From Balaenoptera acutorostrata (Eukaryota; Chordata; Mammalia; Artiodactyla; Balaenopteridae): a DNA stretch of 64,000 nt. This document shows, in pieces, positions 60,873 to 64,000 of this stretch. The stretch spans positions 67,642,128 through 67,706,127 of the forward strand of contig NC_080067.1 in the NCBI RefSeq assembly GCF_949987535.1, in the 5' to 3' direction. The notes beneath the pieces were generated by a model, which made no database searches, had not been told where the DNA came from, and was given only the letters and a program-made list of their open reading frames with translations. The translations under genes were made by a program, and so were the position numbers. Each line of letters begins with the position of its first letter. The first letter of the stretch is position 1.

Positions 60873-63800
60873 ACCCCTCTCTCTCCTTCTCATGCTCATA
60901 CATACATGCATTTCTCCCAGATTCCAAGAGCCTCTTTCATATGTAAAGTTACATTCAGTCACACCAAATCTCAAACCCAAGGATTCACATACACCTCCAG
61001 GGTCACATACACAATCGTCTCTCACACAGAGTCTCCCTCACATGCCAGGGTCTCACTTACAGTCTCACACACACAGAGCCTCACCCAGATTACCCCTCAT
61101 TTTATACACGGCCTGGAGAAAGCAAGCAATCTGGCATCCCTTGTTCTCTACCGGTGCCAATGGGGCCTGCCTCACCCTGCCCTCCCTGGCTCTCCCCAGG
61201 ATGCCATCGTTTTGGCTGTGAAGTCGCTCCCGCCCCAGACACTCATCAACCTGGCCACGTTTGGCACATTGGTGCAGCCCCTCTTCCCAGAGAGCCGGCC
61301 TTGCAGTGATGTGAGTGTGGCCCGGGGCTCTGGGGGCCTAGCCAGAGGCGTCTCAGCCCGTGTGGCCCAGCCCATGTCCTTCTCCTCCAGGAAGCTGTGC
61401 AGCTGATCTGCGAGAGCATGGAGATGCTGCAGGCTGCGGGCGGCCCCCCGGACGTGAGGTCTGCGCTGGACTGGGCCCTGGGGCAGCCCCAGCACAGGGC
61501 CCACCCTCGGCAGCTGTTCCTGCTCACCGCTGCCTCGCCCATGGCTGCTGAGACCCACCAAACCCTGGAGCTCATGAGGTGGCACAGGGCGGCAGCCAGG
61601 TAGGATAGAGTGGGCAGGGCCAGGCTCCTGAGATTGGCCTCCCAAAGAGGCTCCGGGAGGTCACGGCTGCTCCCCTTCTCTTGTCAGGTGCTTCTCCTTT
61701 GGGCTGGGACCTGCCTGCCGCCAGCTGCTGCAGGATCTGTCTGCCCTCAGCAGGGGCCAGGCCTACTTCCTGAGGCCTGGGGAAAGGCTGCAGCCCATGG
61801 TGAGCTTGAGCCTGGGCCCTGCTCCCTATTCGTCTAAGTCCTCCTCCCAAGTTGCACTGAGTCTGAAACAGAACCTGGTCAGGTTGTGGGGTCTCTAGGC
61901 ACCCTGCTGTGGGGTGCTGCAGGAGGCCAGAGGTGTGGGAGACATGGCCTCTGACTGCTCCCCAAATCTTGCTCTCAGTTTTGTCCGGGTACTAAGCCAT
62001 ATCTTTGAAAAGTCTTGCCTTATCCACGTGGCACAGTTCAGGCCAGGAGAAGCACCGAGCCCTGAGTACTGAACACTCAGTCCCCTTGCTTGTTCCTACC
62101 CCCATTCCTTCCCCCAACCCCAGCCAGACCCTGCTCCCCTCAGCCAGGGGCTGGGTAGGTGGCATCAGCAGAAGGGCAGCCTTCCCACTCTGTTGGCTGT
62201 GTGGCACCTCTTTCTCTCCCATGGCCTCCCTCTGGTCACTCCTCACAGCTGATGCAGGCCCTGCGGAAGGCACTGGAGCCCGCGTTGAGCGACATCTCTG
62301 TGGACTGGTTTGTGCCCGATGCGGTGGAGGCGCTGCTGACGCCCCGGGAGATCCCAGCGCTCTATCCCGGGGACCAGCTGCTCGGTTACTGCTCGCTCTT
62401 CAGGGTGGACGGCTTTCGGTCCCGCCCCCAAGGGGTAAGCCTGGGCTGGGGTGTGGGAGGTGGACCTGGGATGGCTGAAGCCCCTGCATCTCTGCAAAAC
62501 CCATTTCCTACTCCCTGTGCCTCTCTCTGCCAAACGCTCCTACTGCTACCCACTAGACCTCCTTAGAGACCATACTGGGTCCCTCAAGGTGACTGCAGCC
62601 TGCCTCCCTCATAAGGTCTTCCACTGAGCTGTCCTGTAAAGTGCTACCCTTGGTCACTAAAGCACACAGTTACAGAGAACAGCGCCAGCATTAGTTTCAA
62701 GGTTTTTGTCGAAACTTGCTCATTACTTCACACAGTGCCCTGCAAAAAGCACCATCTGGATTATTTCCTGTAACATTCAGGGACAGACAGAGCATTGTCT
62801 CGATGAAATCTCAGATCCCAACTCTGCCATGTACTAACCATTTGATTTTGGACACGTCACTTAACTTCTCTGAGCCCATTTCCTTGTACTGATTTTTTTC
62901 ATAAGGTTGTAATTAGCAGTCATAACATGTGTGCTCTTGGTAGGATACTTGACACATAGAAGGAGTTGGATAAATGATTGTTATTTTTATTATGAAAAGC
63001 TTTATCTGTCTAGAAGAACCAAGCATGCTTCCTCCTTTTTGGTCAGGAGAGCTGTATAATGGACTGTTTGTCTTTTTCCCTGGCTGCCGGGAAGCTCAGG
63101 GCCAAACCTGAAGCTCAGCCACAGCAGCTCTAGTAACCCTATGGTCAGCATGTATGCTTCCTCTTTCCTTGGTACTGGGCTCTCACTTCTGGTTTATTAT
63201 CTTTATTGCCTCTTGCAGTGAGCCATCTTAAATCCTGTTTGGAAAGAGGTAGTGTATAACTATAATCAGTTGTTGTTTCCCACCCCCCCCCCCCCCACCG
63301 CAACGTCTATCCCTCTCCAGGGCCAAGAGCCTGGCTGGCAGAGCTTGGGCAGCTCCGTGTTCCCATCCCCAGAGGAAGCACCATCTGCCACCAGCCCTGG
63401 CACCGAGCCCACTGGCACCTCAGAGCCACTGGGAACAGGCACTGTGTCAGCAGAGCTGTCCAGCCCGTGGGCTGCTGGGGACTCGGATCGGAGTGAGTGC
63501 CTGAGTGTATGTGTGCTGGAGGAGGAGTGGGCAGTGGGAGGGGCCAGGGCTGGGCTCTATTCTCCTGCCTCCCAGTAGGTGCTGATGCTCTGACAGACCC
63601 AGTCACGGACCCGGGACCTAACCCCTCTTCTGACGCAGCCATATGGCGCCGCATCTTCCAGTCCTCGTACATCCGGGAGCAGTATGTGCTTACCCACTGC
63701 TCTGCCAGCCCAGAGCCAGGCCCAGGCTCCACAGGCAGCAGCGAGTCCCCCGCCTCCCAGGGCCCTGGGTCCCCCGAAGGCAGTGCTCCCCTGGATCCCC

Positions 63801-63892
63801 CTTCTCAGCAGGGCTGCCGCAGCCTGGCCTGGGGAGAATCTGCTGGCTCCCACTCCTGCCCCCTGCCTCCACCCCCACCGGCTCCAGTCAAG
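56337..63892 (+). CDS. VWA5B2: von Willebrand factor A domain-containing protein 5B2, 3'-partial (codons 1-735)
   Basis: A poorly characterised VIT/VWA-domain protein of the VWA5 family; no enzymatic function is established. Exons: 56337-56475, 56560-56730, 58620-58839, 59020-59177, 59700-59831, 60066-60190, 60593-60748 (see the donor note), 61200-61310, 61391-61599, 61688-61799, 62249-62434, 63321-63492, 63579-63892. They sum to 2205 nt, or 735 codons, in phase throughout. The start is MPGLYCPSSWTPL with GGCACCATG context. The N-terminal VIT-like region spans about 1-340. The VWA domain starts near residue 354 (RELLFLLDGSSM). Its MIDAS triad reads D360-x-S362-x-M364 where canonical domains have a final Ser, so metal binding may be impaired. 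A Pro/Ser-rich region follows (exons 63321-63892). All junctions are GT-AG except the donor after codon 367, which reads AAG|GC. The C-terminal exons lie past the window. Confidence 0.95.
56731..58619 (+). other. VWA5B2: VWA5B2 intron 2
   Basis: About 1.9 kb. It holds an antisense MIR at 57560-57790 and a pyrimidine-rich patch near 57820-57860. No coding exon is recognised. Confidence 0.8.
57560..57790 (-). repeat. MIR SINE, antisense
   Basis: Reverse-complement MIR: ATTCATTCCTCACCACAGTC, CCCCCATTTTATAAATGAGG, GTGGAGACTCAAAACCTGAC. Confidence 0.8.
60831..60870 (+). repeat. (AC)20 microsatellite in VWA5B2 intron 7
   Basis: 40 bp of uninterrupted AC, beginning 82 bp after the codon-367 splice junction. 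Confidence 0.97.
62435..63320 (+). other. VWA5B2: VWA5B2 intron 11
   Basis: Contains a sense MIR at 62790-62995 (CTCTGCCATGTACTAACCAT; a GATACTTGACACATAGAAGG end) and a C15 run at about 63283-63297 just before the acceptor tract. No exon inside is recognised. Confidence 0.8.
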
Positions 63893-64000
63893 GTGAGATT
63901 CAATCCACATCCATCTACCATGTATCCAGCAAATATTTACTGACCGTTGGCTGCATGCCATAAATTGTGCAGTGGTTACTATTAAGTCTACCTGAAGAAA
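63893..64000 (+). other. VWA5B2: VWA5B2 intron 13 (partial)
   Basis: Starts with donor AAG|GTGAGA and runs off the window end. MIR-like wording is present at 63920-63990. Confidence 0.75.

Noticed and set aside
56337..64000. Mirtron MIR1224, known from VWA5B2 in other mammals
   Set aside because: No intron here begins with the expected GTGAGGACT-type sequence and forms a short hairpin; the mirtron is expected in a later intron outside the window.

Overview
This is nuclear DNA of a placental mammal, and very probably of a cetacean. Evidence: every coding region is split by GT-AG introns. The coding exons match four well-known vertebrate genes in the order DVL3 - AP2M1 - ABCF3 - VWA5B2, all on the + strand, which is the order at human 3q27. 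At least fifteen tRNA-derived SINE bodies carry the CHR-type head (CTTCCCTGGTGGCGCAGTGG, with an internal B-box like GGTTCGAGCCC) and A/T-rich tails. CHR SINEs are known from whales, hippos and ruminants; the abundance and sequence of these copies look cetacean, but no database comparison could be run.

Layout. 1-8113: DVL3 from codon 78 to the stop (13 coding exons; the first 77 codons lie upstream), then a 3'UTR. About 11.5-20.8 kb: AP2M1, complete, with a CpG-rich promoter, a non-coding first exon, ten constitutive coding exons and a 6-nt microexon. 22.3-30.8 kb: ABCF3, complete, 21 coding exons, 709 codons. Its intron 14 is swollen by nested LINE and SINE insertions. 30.8-54.5 kb: a gene-poor stretch of about 24 kb that holds most of the young retrotransposons, a pure interstitial telomeric repeat, microsatellites and a 207-bp pyrimidine tract. 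55.0-64 kb: a CpG island and the first 13 coding exons (735 codons) of VWA5B2, whose remaining exons lie beyond the window.

The four genes do not form an operon or one pathway. DVL3 (Wnt signalling scaffold) and AP2M1 (clathrin adaptor mu2) do meet biologically, because Dishevelled proteins can bind AP-2 mu during Frizzled endocytosis. ABCF3 is a soluble ABC ATPase, and VWA5B2 is a poorly characterised VWA-domain protein. Coding phase was summed exon by exon for each gene and closes without frameshift: DVL3 77+639=716 aa; AP2M1 433 aa, or 435 aa with the microexon; ABCF3 709 aa.

I did not find an unknown multi-gene system. The most notable signals are the AP2M1 6-nt microexon, an apparently lost GT splice donor in VWA5B2 next to a (CA)20 tract, exon junctions that recreate 5' splice sites, an 11-unit interstitial telomere array, a templated local rearrangement inside a LINE, and several datable nested insertions.
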